Positions 35,383 to 43,456 of a stretch of 52,319 nucleotides of DNA are shown here, in pieces. This DNA is from SKVL01 sp051745565 (GTDB lineage Bacteria > Patescibacteriota > Minisyncoccia > Phycocordibacterales > CSBR16-193). Position numbers and translations under genes: made by a program. Under the pieces are notes generated by a model, which worked only from the letters and a program-made list of their open reading frames with translations, did not search any database and was not told where the DNA came from. Location: positions 1-52,319 of the forward strand of contig JBNJEF010000001.1 of the NCBI GenBank assembly GCA_051745565.1, given 5' to 3'. Each line of letters starts with the position of its first letter. The first letter of the stretch is position 1.

Positions 35383-35475
35383 CCCCGCTCTTTTAAGTTT
35401 CATTGTCTTGATCATCTCACTTGCTACTCTTTGTTTGAGTGATCCGATCAAATAACAAAACCTAAAAGAGCGGGG
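35383..35475 (-). repeat. RNase P RNA insertion 1 (93 nt), near J2/4
   Basis: It begins CCCCGCTCTTTTA and ends TAAAAGAGCGGGG on the + strand, a perfect 13-bp terminal inverted repeat. The interior forms a further imperfect hairpin (GTTTTGTTATTTGATC with GATCAAGACAATGAAAC on the minus strand). It sits between the P2 3' strand and the conserved ACAGAA block, a place where standard RNase P RNAs have only a short joiner. I see no target duplication. Confidence 0.85.
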
Positions 35476-35525
35476 CGGTAGTCATTTATCTGGGATGAAT
35501 GTCGCCATTCACCTCAAGCGGCACT

Positions 35526-35626
35526 CCCCGCTCTTTTAAACCTCGTTTAAATCAATCCGGACTTCTCTTTGTTGATCTCCAAGAGAAGAATTATCTATCG
35601 GTCTAACGAAATCTAAAAGAGCGGGG
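35526..35626 (-). repeat. RNase P RNA insertion 2 (101 nt), P16/P17 position
   Basis: It has the same 13-bp clamp as insertion 1 and a different interior, with a CTTCTCTT/AAAGAGAAG stem. It follows the GCAAGGCC block, where P16/P17 would normally lie, so it replaces or extends that arm. Confidence 0.85.
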
Positions 35627-35737
35627 CACGGCCTTGCACCCGGTAAGGATTTAGCCGTTTCACCTCTCCGTTGCCGGGGAGTTATTCCCGGAGGGAATCC
35701 TTTGCCTTTCGGCTCCGGCGTCACTGCTCGCACCTCT

Positions 35738-35765
35738 CCCCATACTTTACTAGTAAAGTATGGGG
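35738..35765 (-). repeat. Palindrome in the P9 position of RNase P RNA
   Basis: A perfect 28-nt palindrome, CCCC-ATACTTTACT and its complement, centred on CTAG. It occupies the P9 hairpin position after the GGGTAACACCC of P8. The core ACTTTAC...GTAAAGT is shared with the intergenic hairpin at 13482-13509. Confidence 0.85.
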
Positions 35766-35829
35766 GACGGGTGTTACCCGCTACCTTTTTAGACGCTCCG
35801 GTGGAGCGAATGGGTGTTCGGACTTTCCT

Positions 35830-35906
35830 CCCCGCTCTTTTAAATCCCGTTCATTTATTATTCTTCCAATAGCTGTTCAATTGTAACGGGGCCTAAAAGA
35901 GCGGGG
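35830..35906 (-). repeat. RNase P RNA insertion 3 (77 nt), P3 position
   Basis: It has the same 13-bp clamp as insertions 1 and 2. The interior has a CCCGTT/AACGGG stem. It lies between the P2 5' strand and the GAGGAAAGTCC block, so it forms the P3 arm. Confidence 0.85.
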
Positions 35907-35931
35907 CGACTACCCGGTACGGACCTTTTAT

Positions 35932-35960
35932 ATTATACAATACATTTATCAAATGTCCAA
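35932..35960 (-). promoter_or_regulatory. Promoter of rnpB
   Basis: On the minus strand a -35 box TTGGAC and a -10 box TATAAT are separated by 17 nt. Six nt after the -10 box comes a G that is the first base of P1. This is the cleanest full promoter in the window. Confidence 0.85.
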
Positions 35961-36021
35961 CAACTATCTTGTTCATAATACTCGTTTTATAGACGAAACT
36001 TCTTCAATTTCTTGGGGATTT

Positions 36022-36030
36022 TGTTATAAT
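36022..36030 (+). promoter_or_regulatory. Extended -10 promoter of pheS
   Basis: TGTTATAAT ends 7 nt before the ATG at 36038. The first in-frame ATG, at 36029, overlaps the box itself and would be outside the transcript, which sets the start at 36038. Confidence 0.7.
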
Positions 36031-36037
36031 GGCCTTT

Positions 36038-36781
36038 ATGGAAGAGAATGGAAAAATTGGATCGCTTCACCCCATAACGACCTTCATACAAGAAGCTCAC
36101 TCCATATTCAGGGATATGGGTTTTTTTGTCGCCGAGGGACCACAGATGGAGACCGAGTATAATAATTTTGATGCTTTGAATGTTCCCGCCGACCATCCCG
36201 CTCGCGATCAACAGGACACCTTTTGGATAAAAAGTCCAAAAGATGAAAGGGTTCTTTTAAGGTCTCAAACATCTAATATCCAGATCCGTTATATGACGGA
36301 TAACAAGCCCCCATTTAGGATAATTTCGCCCGGTAGAGTTTACAGACAAGAAGCTACGGATGCCACTCATGAAGTGCAGTTCCATCAGATAGAGGGATTG
36401 GTGGTAGAGGAAGGTGTTAACCTGGGCCATCTTAAGGGTGTACTGGATAACTTTCTTAAAAAGGTTTTCAATGACGAAGGCCTGGTAACCAGATTTAGAC
36501 CCGGTTACTTTCCCTTTGTTGAACCCGGTGTTGAAATAGACATATCTTGCACGTTTTGCGGAGCCGAAAGTTGCAGTATATGTAAAAAAACCGGCTGGAT
36601 AGAAATACTGGGCGCGGGTATGATCCATCCCAATGTTCTATCCGCCGTGGATATTGATCCATCCCAATGGAAAGGTTTTGCTTTCGGTCTGTCTCCGGAG
36701 CGAATTCTTATGCTAAGGAACGGTATTAACGATATTCGCTGGTTCCATTCGGCCGATCTTCGTTTTATTAGGCAGTTTTAG
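36038..36781 (+). CDS. pheS: Phenylalanyl-tRNA synthetase alpha subunit, lacking the N-terminal coiled coil
   Basis: This is the catalytic class II subunit that activates phenylalanine and joins it to tRNA-Phe. The 247-residue protein starts directly at the catalytic core (HPITTFIQEAHSIF) and has motif 2 RVYRQEATDATHEVQFHQIEG, the core GYFPFVEPGVEIDISC, a CxFC...CxxC cysteine group, and motif 3 GFAFGLSPERI. Most bacterial PheS have about 80-100 more residues at the N-terminus forming the coiled coil that holds tRNA. Here an in-frame TAG at 35990 and the promoter position rule out such an extension. pheT follows after 14 nt. The gene is intact but minimal. Confidence 0.93.
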   Translation: MEENGKIGSLHPITTFIQEAHSIFRDMGFFVAEGPQMETEYNNFDALNVPADHPARDQQDTFWIKSPKDERVLLRSQTSNIQIRYMTDNKPPFRIISPGRVYRQEATDATHEVQFHQIEGLVVEEGVNLGHLKGVLDNFLKKVFNDEGLVTRFRPGYFPFVEPGVEIDISCTFCGAESCSICKKTGWIEILGAGMIHPNVLSAVDIDPSQWKGFAFGLSPERILMLRNGINDIRWFHSADLRFIRQF

Positions 36782-36795
36782 TTATTTGAGTATTT

Positions 36796-38715
36796 ATGAA
36801 AGTACAACTATCCTGGCTACAAGACCATATAGAAGAAAAATTGCCTGATCCGAAAGAGTTATCTCGGACACTCTCGCTCAGGGCTTTTGAGATAGAAGGG
36901 GTAAAAGGCGAGGGCGATGAAGCTGTTATTGATGTTGACGTCCTTCCCAACAGGAATCATGACTGTCTTTCACACAGAGGTGTTGCCAGAGAGATAGCCG
37001 CCATATACGGATTTACTTTTAAAGAAGGGGAGAAAAGTGAGATAAAAAAAGAAGATATTGACGTTAAAGTTGACATAAAAGAGAAGGAACTTTGTCGTCG
37101 TTATGTAGCTGTGCCTGTTTTAAATATTAAGGTAGAACCTTCCCCAAAGTGGCTAAAGGATAGATTGGAGGCTTTAGGTGAGAGATCAATAAATAACATC
37201 GTTGATATTACTAACTTTATTATGTTTGATACCGGTCAGCCCTTGCATGCTTTTGATAAAGATAAGTTAGATGGAGAGAAGATCATTGTTCGCAAAGCTA
37301 AACCCGGGGAGGCTTTTATTACTCTGGACGGCAGTGAAATGGAGCTTAACGGAACTGAATTGGTTATTGCCGATGAGGTGTCGGTTATCGCTTTGGCCGG
37401 AGTAAAGGGTGGAAAGAAAGCCGAGGTTGATGATAGTACGCGCAATATAGTTTTGGAGTCGGCCTCTTTTGATCCTGTTTCGGTTAGGCGGACTTCTCGT
37501 TCTCTTGATCTTATAACCGAATCCTCCAAACGTTTTGAGAATAACGCAAGTCGCGAACTTTCACTTGAATCAGCTGAAAGAGCTCTATCAATGATAAAGG
37601 AGATAGCCGGTTTAAAGGACACATCCGTAGGTCAGCCGGTGGATGTTTATCCGAAACCGATACACCCGTGGTCCGTATCGGTCCCTCTGTCTGAGATAAA
37701 GAGTATTTTGGGAATTGAAATAAGCAAAGAGAGAGCTAAAGGTATATTGGAAGGCCTTAAATGTAAAGTTTCACTAAAAGATAAGGTATTGGAAGTTGAG
37801 CCCCCTATAGACAGAATAGATCTTACAATACCGGAAGAGATCGTTGAGGAGGTGGGTCGTATTTACGGCTATGAGTATCTTGATTCCGCTCTCCTTGAAC
37901 CTCTATCAGAGAATGTTCCTATAAACAAGCATTTTTATTACAAAGCCAAGATATCTTCCTTTTTGCAGAGTTATGGCTTCTCGGAGATGTTCACTTACAC
38001 TATCAGAGATAAAGGGAAAGTAGAGCTTGCCAATCCTTTGACCTACGACAGGAAATTCTTGAGGGATGAGATCGGTTCGGATATGAAAAAAGCACTTGAT
38101 CTGAATGAGCGTAATATAGAACTTATCGGAGATGATAGAGTCAAGATCTTTGAAATAGCCAATGTTTTCAATCCGGAAGCGGAGAAAACTCATCTTTCCT
38201 TGGGGGTCAGGAATGTTAAGAAGAAACAGAAGCCAAAGCAAGATGAATTTATAAAAGAAGTCCTAAAAGGACTTTCTTCGGAGTTGGGAAAAGAGATGGA
38301 AGAGCAAGGATCTTTCGTCTCCGATGGAGTTTGGGAATGTACCCTGGATGATCTGATAGAGTCCCTTCCTCAACCGCGGAGTTGGGATATTCGTATAGAA
38401 AAGACCGAGACCTGTTACAAACCCATATCTCCTTATCCTTTTGTGTTGCGTGATATTGCTGTCTTTGTTCCTTCGGATGTTGGAAGCACTGATGTTCTCA
38501 AGGTAATAGAAGACAATGCCGGGGAACTTTTGGTAAATCACAGACTTTTTGATGTTTACGAAAAGACGGACGAAAAAGGAAATAGCCGGATCTCTTATGC
38601 TTTCCGATTGGTTTTTCTCTCGCAGGATAAAACCCTCTCTGATAACGAGGTTAACAAGGTGATGGACATCATAACGGATGCGCTTAATTCCAAAAAAGGC
38701 TGGCAAGTAAGATGA
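36796..38715 (+). CDS. pheT: Phenylalanyl-tRNA synthetase beta subunit, lacking the OB-fold domain
   Basis: This 639-residue subunit carries the editing site and tRNA anticodon-binding domain. It has the B1 start (VQLSWLQDHIEEKL), then goes from AFEIEGVKGEG straight to VDVLPNRNHDCLSHRGVARE, so the EMAP-like OB-fold (B2, about 110 residues in E. coli) is absent. The B3/B4 editing region (VDITNFIMFDTGQPLHAFD), B5, the catalytic-like B6/B7 core and the C-terminal ferredoxin-fold anticodon domain (YPFVLRDIAVFV) are present. Usual bacterial length is about 790-800. With the short PheS, both accessory tRNA-binding parts are missing from the same enzyme. Confidence 0.94.
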   Translation: MKVQLSWLQDHIEEKLPDPKELSRTLSLRAFEIEGVKGEGDEAVIDVDVLPNRNHDCLSHRGVAREIAAIYGFTFKEGEKSEIKKEDIDVKVDIKEKELCRRYVAVPVLNIKVEPSPKWLKDRLEALGERSINNIVDITNFIMFDTGQPLHAFDKDKLDGEKIIVRKAKPGEAFITLDGSEMELNGTELVIADEVSVIALAGVKGGKKAEVDDSTRNIVLESASFDPVSVRRTSRSLDLITESSKRFENNASRELSLESAERALSMIKEIAGLKDTSVGQPVDVYPKPIHPWSVSVPLSEIKSILGIEISKERAKGILEGLKCKVSLKDKVLEVEPPIDRIDLTIPEEIVEEVGRIYGYEYLDSALLEPLSENVPINKHFYYKAKISSFLQSYGFSEMFTYTIRDKGKVELANPLTYDRKFLRDEIGSDMKKALDLNERNIELIGDDRVKIFEIANVFNPEAEKTHLSLGVRNVKKKQKPKQDEFIKEVLKGLSSELGKEMEEQGSFVSDGVWECTLDDLIESLPQPRSWDIRIEKTETCYKPISPYPFVLRDIAVFVPSDVGSTDVLKVIEDNAGELLVNHRLFDVYEKTDEKGNSRISYAFRLVFLSQDKTLSDNEVNKVMDIITDALNSKKGWQVR

Positions 38716-38721
38716 TGATAT

Positions 38722-39186
38722 ATGTCATTTCCTGTTAAGAATAAAAAGATCCTGCTTCTTTCGGCGGTCTTATTTATTTTTTTACTTTTTTTACTTTTTA
38801 AGGAGGATGAAGGGCTTGATGTCGTTGATATAAAGGTCGGCGAAACGGAGGTAAAAGCAGAACTGGCTCAAACAGAAGAAGAACTGATCCGAGGTCTCTC
38901 AGGAAGAAGATCTCTTGGAAAGATAGACGGACTTTTAATGGTCTTTTCCGAGGAGGGTAGACACGGTATTTGGATGAAGGATATGAACTTTTCTTTAGAC
39001 ATCATTTGGGCGAATCGGTCAGGCCGAATAGTTCACATAAAAGAGAGTGTTCACCCGAACACTTATCCGGATGTTTTCTTTCCGGATGAACCGGCGCTTG
39101 TAGTGCTTGAAGTTAGAGGCGGAAAAGTGGAAAAAGAAGGGTGGGAGAATGGTGATCGGATCATTCTTGAGAACCTCTCTTTTTGA
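38722..39186 (+). CDS. DUF192 family exported protein
   Basis: This 154-residue protein starts with a signal anchor (about residues 8-27, rich in Leu and Phe) and then has a DUF192 domain: VKAELAQTEEELIRGLSGRR, the GIWMKDMNFSLDIIW signature and ALVVLEVRGG. It is expected outside the membrane. The family is widespread, with no settled role. It lies 6 nt after pheT and probably shares its transcript. Confidence 0.88.
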   Translation: MSFPVKNKKILLLSAVLFIFLLFLLFKEDEGLDVVDIKVGETEVKAELAQTEEELIRGLSGRRSLGKIDGLLMVFSEEGRHGIWMKDMNFSLDIIWANRSGRIVHIKESVHPNTYPDVFFPDEPALVVLEVRGGKVEKEGWENGDRIILENLSF

Positions 39187-39319
39187 GTTGACCCTCTCAT
39201 CTTTTTTTGAGATGTCCACATATTCCGGATCTTTCTCAAATCCTCTTTGTTTGAGCAGTGACTATGCGTATTTTTTGACGCTTCTGTCCAACATTTGAGC
39301 TTGTAATGGAGGTCTTGGT

Positions 39320-39328
39320 TGTTACAAT
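39320..39328 (+). promoter_or_regulatory. Extended -10 promoter of nrdJ
   Basis: TGTTACAAT lies 30 nt before the nrdJ ATG, giving a short leader of about 24 nt. The 172-nt gap before nrdJ also has a CTCAAA/TTTGAG hairpin but no visible B12 riboswitch element or NrdR box. Confidence 0.45.
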
Positions 39329-39358
39329 AAAAAAGTATTAAAAGTAATCAAAATAGTA

Positions 39359-41656
39359 ATGGCTGAAAACAAAAAGAAATACGTGGACATATCCGATCCC
39401 AAGAATACCAAAGGATTTATAGAAAAGGTTCAAAAGCGTGACGGTACCGAGTGCTTCTTTGATCTAAACAGAATAGCCAATGCTATTTACAAAGCAATGA
39501 TATCGGCTGACGAGGGTTCCGACGTGGAAGCTAGTATGGTTGCCAACAAAGTCTTTGCCGATTTGGTACGCATAAGTAAAAAACACAAGAGTTTTGTTCC
39601 GACCGTTGAGGGAATACAGGACACGGTGGAAAAAGAACTCATTGTCGGGGATTACGTAAATTCGGCCAAAAAATATATTCTCTATCGGGAAAAGAGAGCA
39701 AATCTTCGCAAGCAAGGAATAAAGGTCCCGCAAAAAGTCAAAAAGCTTACAGAAGAGAGCCGTAAGTATTTACCCAACCCTCTCTCGGAGTTCATATATT
39801 ACAGAACCTATTCTCGATGGATGGAGGAAGAGGGAAGACGTGAAACCTGGGTGGAGACGGTTGATAGGTATATGAATTTCATGAAAGAGAATATCAAAGA
39901 CGCTTTAAGTAAAGAGGAGTATGAAGAGGTAAGAGAGGCCATTTTAAAACAGGAGGTAATGCCTTCAATGCGTTTGCTTTGGAGTGCCGGCAAAGCCGCT
40001 CGCAGAAGTAACGCCTGCGGTTATAACTGTTCGTTTATTGCGCCAAGAGAGCTTCGCGATTTCGGAGAGATAGTCTATCTCTCTATGTGCGGAGCGGGAG
40101 TCGGTTTTTCGGTTGAAAGTCAGCACGTTGAAGCTCTTCCCCAGATACAAAAACAGAGCGGAGAGAAGCTGTCTACTCATGTTATTGATGATAGTAAAGA
40201 GGGTTGGGCTGACGCTTTGATCATGGGGCTGGAAACTTGGTTTTCCGGAAAAGATATAGATTTTGATTATTCTCAAGTAAGACCCCAAGGTTCTAAACTC
40301 AAAACCATGGGAGGTAAAAGTTCCGGACCGGCACCACTGAAAGATCTATTAAGGTTCACCAGGGAAAAGATCCTCTCCCGACAGGGGAGGAGGCTCTCAA
40401 CTGTAGATACTCACGATATAATATGCAAGATAGGGCAGGTTGTTGTTGCTGGCGGAGTTCGCCGAAGCGCTCTCATCTCTCTTTCCGATCTTGATGATTC
40501 GGGTATGAGGGATTCCAAAAAAGGTCAGTTCTATGTAACCCATCCTCACCGTACTATGGCTAATAACTCGGCCGTTTATAACGAAAAACCGTCAGCAACC
40601 GACTTTCTTGATGAGTGGCTTGCTCTTGTAAGATCTCAGTCTGGAGAAAGGGGTATATTCAATCGCGGATCTCTGGAGAAGCAGTTGCCCAAAAGACGCT
40701 GGCAGACTTTTTCCGGTTATATTGACTACTCCGGTATAAATCCTTGCGGGGAAATAGTTCTTCGTTCCAAGCAGTTCTGTAATCTGTCCGAGGTGGTGGC
40801 CAGAGCGGGAGACACAAAGAAAGATCTTCTTAGAAAGATAAGGTTGGCGACTATATTGGGAACGTATCAGTCTTCACTTACCAATTTTGGCTATTTATCA
40901 AAAGAGTGGAAAAAGAACTGTGAAGAGGAACGTCTTTTGGGGGTTTCCGTTACGGGACAGTGGGATTCGGAGGAATCCAGGAGTGCCGAAGTGCTCAAGT
41001 CTCTCAAAAAGGAAGCCGTAAAAGTAAATCACGAGTTTGCTAAGAGACTCGGTATAAATCCGTCCACTGCCGTTACCTGTGTTAAACCCTCCGGTACCGT
41101 CTCTCAGTTAGTTGATGCTTCTTCCGGAATGCATCCGAGGTATGCCAAATACTATATTCGCAGGATAAGAATATCTTCAACCGATTCTCTTTTTCATATG
41201 CTAAGGGATCAAGGTGTTCCTTTCCATCCGGAGGTGGGTCAAAGTGTTGATAATGCCAATACTTATGTTTTGGAGTTCCCGGTTAAAGCCCCCGAAGGAG
41301 CCATAACCAGTGGCGATCTGACTTCGCGGGATCAGCTGGAGCACTGGAAGAAGGTAAAACTGAATTACACCGAACATAACCCTTCTGTAACCGTTACGGT
41401 GGGTGATAATGAGTGGATCTCTACTGCTCATTGGGTATATAACAACTGGGATATAGTGGGAGGTCTTTCTTTCTTGCCTAAAAGTGACCATGTTTACCAA
41501 CTGGCACCTTACGAAGAAATAGATGAAGAAAGATATAAAGAACTTTCAAAGAGGTTCACCGATATTGATTTCTCAAAGATAGTCACTTACGAAGGGGAAG
41601 ATAATACCGAAGGAGCCAAAGAGTACGCCTGTGTTGCCGGTGGCTGTCCGGTTTAA
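39359..41656 (+). CDS. nrdJ: Ribonucleoside-triphosphate reductase, adenosylcobalamin-dependent (class II)
   Basis: This enzyme makes deoxynucleotides from ribonucleotides using a cobalamin radical, so it works with or without oxygen. The 765-residue protein has an N-terminal ATP-cone-like region (about 15-125, KVQKRDGTECFFDLNRI), the barrel with NACGYNCSF, LSMCGAGVGFSVES, the radical-site loop NPCGEI, SVTGQWDSE, and the C-terminal redox pair in CVAGGCPV. The layout and length match monomeric class II enzymes of the Lactobacillus type. No cobalamin synthesis or uptake gene is in the window, so the cofactor would have to be salvaged. A terminator follows. Confidence 0.93.
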   Translation: MAENKKKYVDISDPKNTKGFIEKVQKRDGTECFFDLNRIANAIYKAMISADEGSDVEASMVANKVFADLVRISKKHKSFVPTVEGIQDTVEKELIVGDYVNSAKKYILYREKRANLRKQGIKVPQKVKKLTEESRKYLPNPLSEFIYYRTYSRWMEEEGRRETWVETVDRYMNFMKENIKDALSKEEYEEVREAILKQEVMPSMRLLWSAGKAARRSNACGYNCSFIAPRELRDFGEIVYLSMCGAGVGFSVESQHVEALPQIQKQSGEKLSTHVIDDSKEGWADALIMGLETWFSGKDIDFDYSQVRPQGSKLKTMGGKSSGPAPLKDLLRFTREKILSRQGRRLSTVDTHDIICKIGQVVVAGGVRRSALISLSDLDDSGMRDSKKGQFYVTHPHRTMANNSAVYNEKPSATDFLDEWLALVRSQSGERGIFNRGSLEKQLPKRRWQTFSGYIDYSGINPCGEIVLRSKQFCNLSEVVARAGDTKKDLLRKIRLATILGTYQSSLTNFGYLSKEWKKNCEEERLLGVSVTGQWDSEESRSAEVLKSLKKEAVKVNHEFAKRLGINPSTAVTCVKPSGTVSQLVDASSGMHPRYAKYYIRRIRISSTDSLFHMLRDQGVPFHPEVGQSVDNANTYVLEFPVKAPEGAITSGDLTSRDQLEHWKKVKLNYTEHNPSVTVTVGDNEWISTAHWVYNNWDIVGGLSFLPKSDHVYQLAPYEEIDEERYKELSKRFTDIDFSKIVTYEGEDNTEGAKEYACVAGGCPV

Positions 41657-41680
41657 TATGAAATATATATAATAGAAATT

Positions 41681-41708
41681 CACCCCGTCTTTAGGCGGGG
41701 GTTTTTCT
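41681..41708 (+). terminator. Rho-independent terminator after nrdJ
   Basis: ACCCCG and CGGGGGT pair around an 8-nt loop, followed by TTTTTC. It separates nrdJ from the F1-like cluster. Confidence 0.75.
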
Positions 41709-41730
41709 TTACTTAAAGATCTCTACACTG

Positions 41731-41739
41731 TGATAAAAT
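41731..41739 (+). promoter_or_regulatory. Extended -10 promoter of the 41748 gene
   Basis: TGATAAAAT ends 8 nt before the ATG at 41748. The upstream GTG at 41730 lies before the box and is not a usable start. Confidence 0.6.
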
Positions 41740-41747
41740 ATTTAAAG

Positions 41748-43391
41748 ATGTTTATATCATTGCGGAAATATTTTAAAAAGACCATTCTTTCGGTATCTTT
41801 CTTAGCGGTTGTTTTCTTCGTATGTTTTCCTGCGACGGTTTTTTCGGTTGAACCCGTTTATCACAATTTTTCCTTAACGTATCCCATAGGTGAACTACAG
41901 CCTTCCGAAGGTGATATCATCGTCCGTAATAGGTATAAAAACACTTTCCGGATATCTTCAATAGAAGATAGCGCTGACGTTTTTGGAGTTGTCGCTTCTG
42001 ATGCGGCGTTGGTATTTAGAACAGAAGAACCGGATTCGGTTCCCATAATGAGATTCGGGCAGACCGCCGTTAACGTTATATTAAAAAATGGTGATATAGA
42101 AAGAGGAGATAATATAACCACTTCGGAAGTGATAGGACATGGACAGGCGGTTCAACCTTATCATAGATATACTTTAGGCGTTGCTCTGGAGGGTTTAAGT
42201 GAAGAAGATGCCAGTGAGGAGGTGGTTGGCCCGGACGGGGAGACCTACCCCTCCGGACAGGTAGTGGTGGATCTCAGGATAAGTTTTCATGGTTCGGGAG
42301 TTATAAATATCTCTCTGCAAGATATTCCCTCGCAGGCTGAACCGCTGGAGGTGGGCGCTATGTTTCGTCAAAACTTTCAGACCATGCGCCAGTTGGGGGA
42401 GGAAGTGACGGATCAAGCCCGCGATATTCTGGAGACAGAGGCCGGATCCATAGCTTCTAGATTCATTGAAACGGGAGGTGCGGTTACGGGTGCAATGATA
42501 TCCTTCGGGGCGCTTTTTTTGAGTCCGGTAACTGTTTTTGAGGTTTTTGCTTTACCTTTTAGAATATGGGCACTGTTTCTTGCTCTGTTTGGTATCAAAA
42601 GAAGATCCAGACCGTGGGGAGTGGTGTATGACAGCGTGACCAAACAACCCATTGATCCGGCTTATGTAATACTGGAAGACGATAAGGGTAATGAAGTAAA
42701 GATGTCCATAACGGATATTGACGGTCGCTATGGCTTTTTGGTAGATCCGGGTAAGTATAAAATGAAAGCTAACAAGACCAACTACATCTTTCCTTCCGAG
42801 AAACTGAAGGGGAGAAGGTCGGATGTTATCCATAACAATCTTTATTTCGGGGAGACCTTTGAGGTTAATAAAAAAAATGCCGTGATTGATAAGAATATTC
42901 CCATGGATCCGCAGGATTTTGACTGGAACGAGTTTACCAAATTGAATAAAAAGATCTTGACCTATTATTCCTATGCCGATCTTTTCAAGGCTTTTATTTT
43001 TCAGTGGCTCTTTTATGCCGGTTTTATTGTTTCTCTGGTTTCCGTTTTCTTAGTGCCTGATACTTACAGCTACGTTATATTAGGGGTTTATCTTTTTCTT
43101 TTCTTTTTGCGTATCGTGGGACTCAAGCCAAGGCGCTATGGAAAGGTCGTGGAAGAAGAAACGAATACCCCTCTATCTTATGCTATTGTTCATATATGTC
43201 TTAAAAGATCGGGAAGGGAGGTTTCCACCTCTGTCTGTGATGCTTATGGGCGTTACTTTGCTCTTGCCAGTAATGGGGAGTATTACGTGAAAATAGACAA
43301 GAAAAAAGGAGAGGAGGATTATGAGAATGTTTTCACCTCTGAACCTTTTGAGGTAAAAGGGGGAGTGATAAAAAGAACTTTCAAGGTGTGA
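41748..43391 (+). CDS. Exported membrane protein with beta-rich ectodomain and two transthyretin-like domains
   Basis: I know no named family for the whole 547-residue protein. It has a signal peptide (about 1-28, ending ATVFS), an exported domain (about 40-165) clearly paralogous to that of the next gene (VFGVV, VILKNGDIERGDNITTSEV, LGVALEGLSEEDA), and then an amphipathic stretch and a hydrophobic segment (about 240-283) ending in KRRSR. Next is a carboxypeptidase-regulatory-like domain (about 285-350, WGVVYDSVTKQPIDPAYVIL), two membrane helices (about 410-457), and a second such domain (about 462-530). Charge pattern puts both of these in the cytoplasm. It heads the F1-like cluster, where a membrane a subunit would be expected, and could anchor the stator. 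That role is inference. Confidence 0.7.
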   Translation: MFISLRKYFKKTILSVSFLAVVFFVCFPATVFSVEPVYHNFSLTYPIGELQPSEGDIIVRNRYKNTFRISSIEDSADVFGVVASDAALVFRTEEPDSVPIMRFGQTAVNVILKNGDIERGDNITTSEVIGHGQAVQPYHRYTLGVALEGLSEEDASEEVVGPDGETYPSGQVVVDLRISFHGSGVINISLQDIPSQAEPLEVGAMFRQNFQTMRQLGEEVTDQARDILETEAGSIASRFIETGGAVTGAMISFGALFLSPVTVFEVFALPFRIWALFLALFGIKRRSRPWGVVYDSVTKQPIDPAYVILEDDKGNEVKMSITDIDGRYGFLVDPGKYKMKANKTNYIFPSEKLKGRRSDVIHNNLYFGETFEVNKKNAVIDKNIPMDPQDFDWNEFTKLNKKILTYYSYADLFKAFIFQWLFYAGFIVSLVSVFLVPDTYSYVILGVYLFLFFLRIVGLKPRRYGKVVEEETNTPLSYAIVHICLKRSGREVSTSVCDAYGRYFALASNGEYYVKIDKKKGEEDYENVFTSEPFEVKGGVIKRTFKV

Positions 43392-43441
43392 TCTTATTTC
43401 TCATTAATAGACATTTTCCCCGATTTACTTTGTTCTTTTTA

Positions 43442-43450
43442 TGTTAAACT
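43442..43450 (+). promoter_or_regulatory. Extended -10 promoter of the c-like gene
   Basis: TGTTAAACT ends 6 nt before the ATG at 43457, consistent with a leaderless start there. Confidence 0.6.
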
Positions 43451-43456
43451 GTTCAT

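Larger units (their letters stand above)
35356..35925 (-). ncRNA. rnpB: RNase P RNA with inserted hairpins
   Basis: This is the catalytic RNA that removes 5' leaders from pre-tRNA. On the minus strand the conserved blocks appear in order: GAGGAAAGTCCGAACAC (P4 5' side), GGTGAAACGG and TACCGGGTGCAAGGCC, GATAAATGACTACC, and ACAGAATTCGGCTTAT (P4 3' side). P1 is nine base pairs (GTCCGTACC/GGTACGGAC), and P2 is GGTAGTC/GACTACC. It is about 570 nt, far longer than the usual 350-400. The excess is three insertions with identical 13-bp clamps (35383-35475, 35526-35626, 35830-35906) plus a 28-nt palindrome (35738-35765). The promoter lies immediately upstream. A P13/P14 arm is not obvious. Confidence 0.93.

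Noticed and set aside
39187..39358. Cobalamin riboswitch before the B12-dependent nrdJ
   Set aside because: The gap is only 172 nt, and I see neither the conserved B12-box-like core nor a long multi-stem leader.
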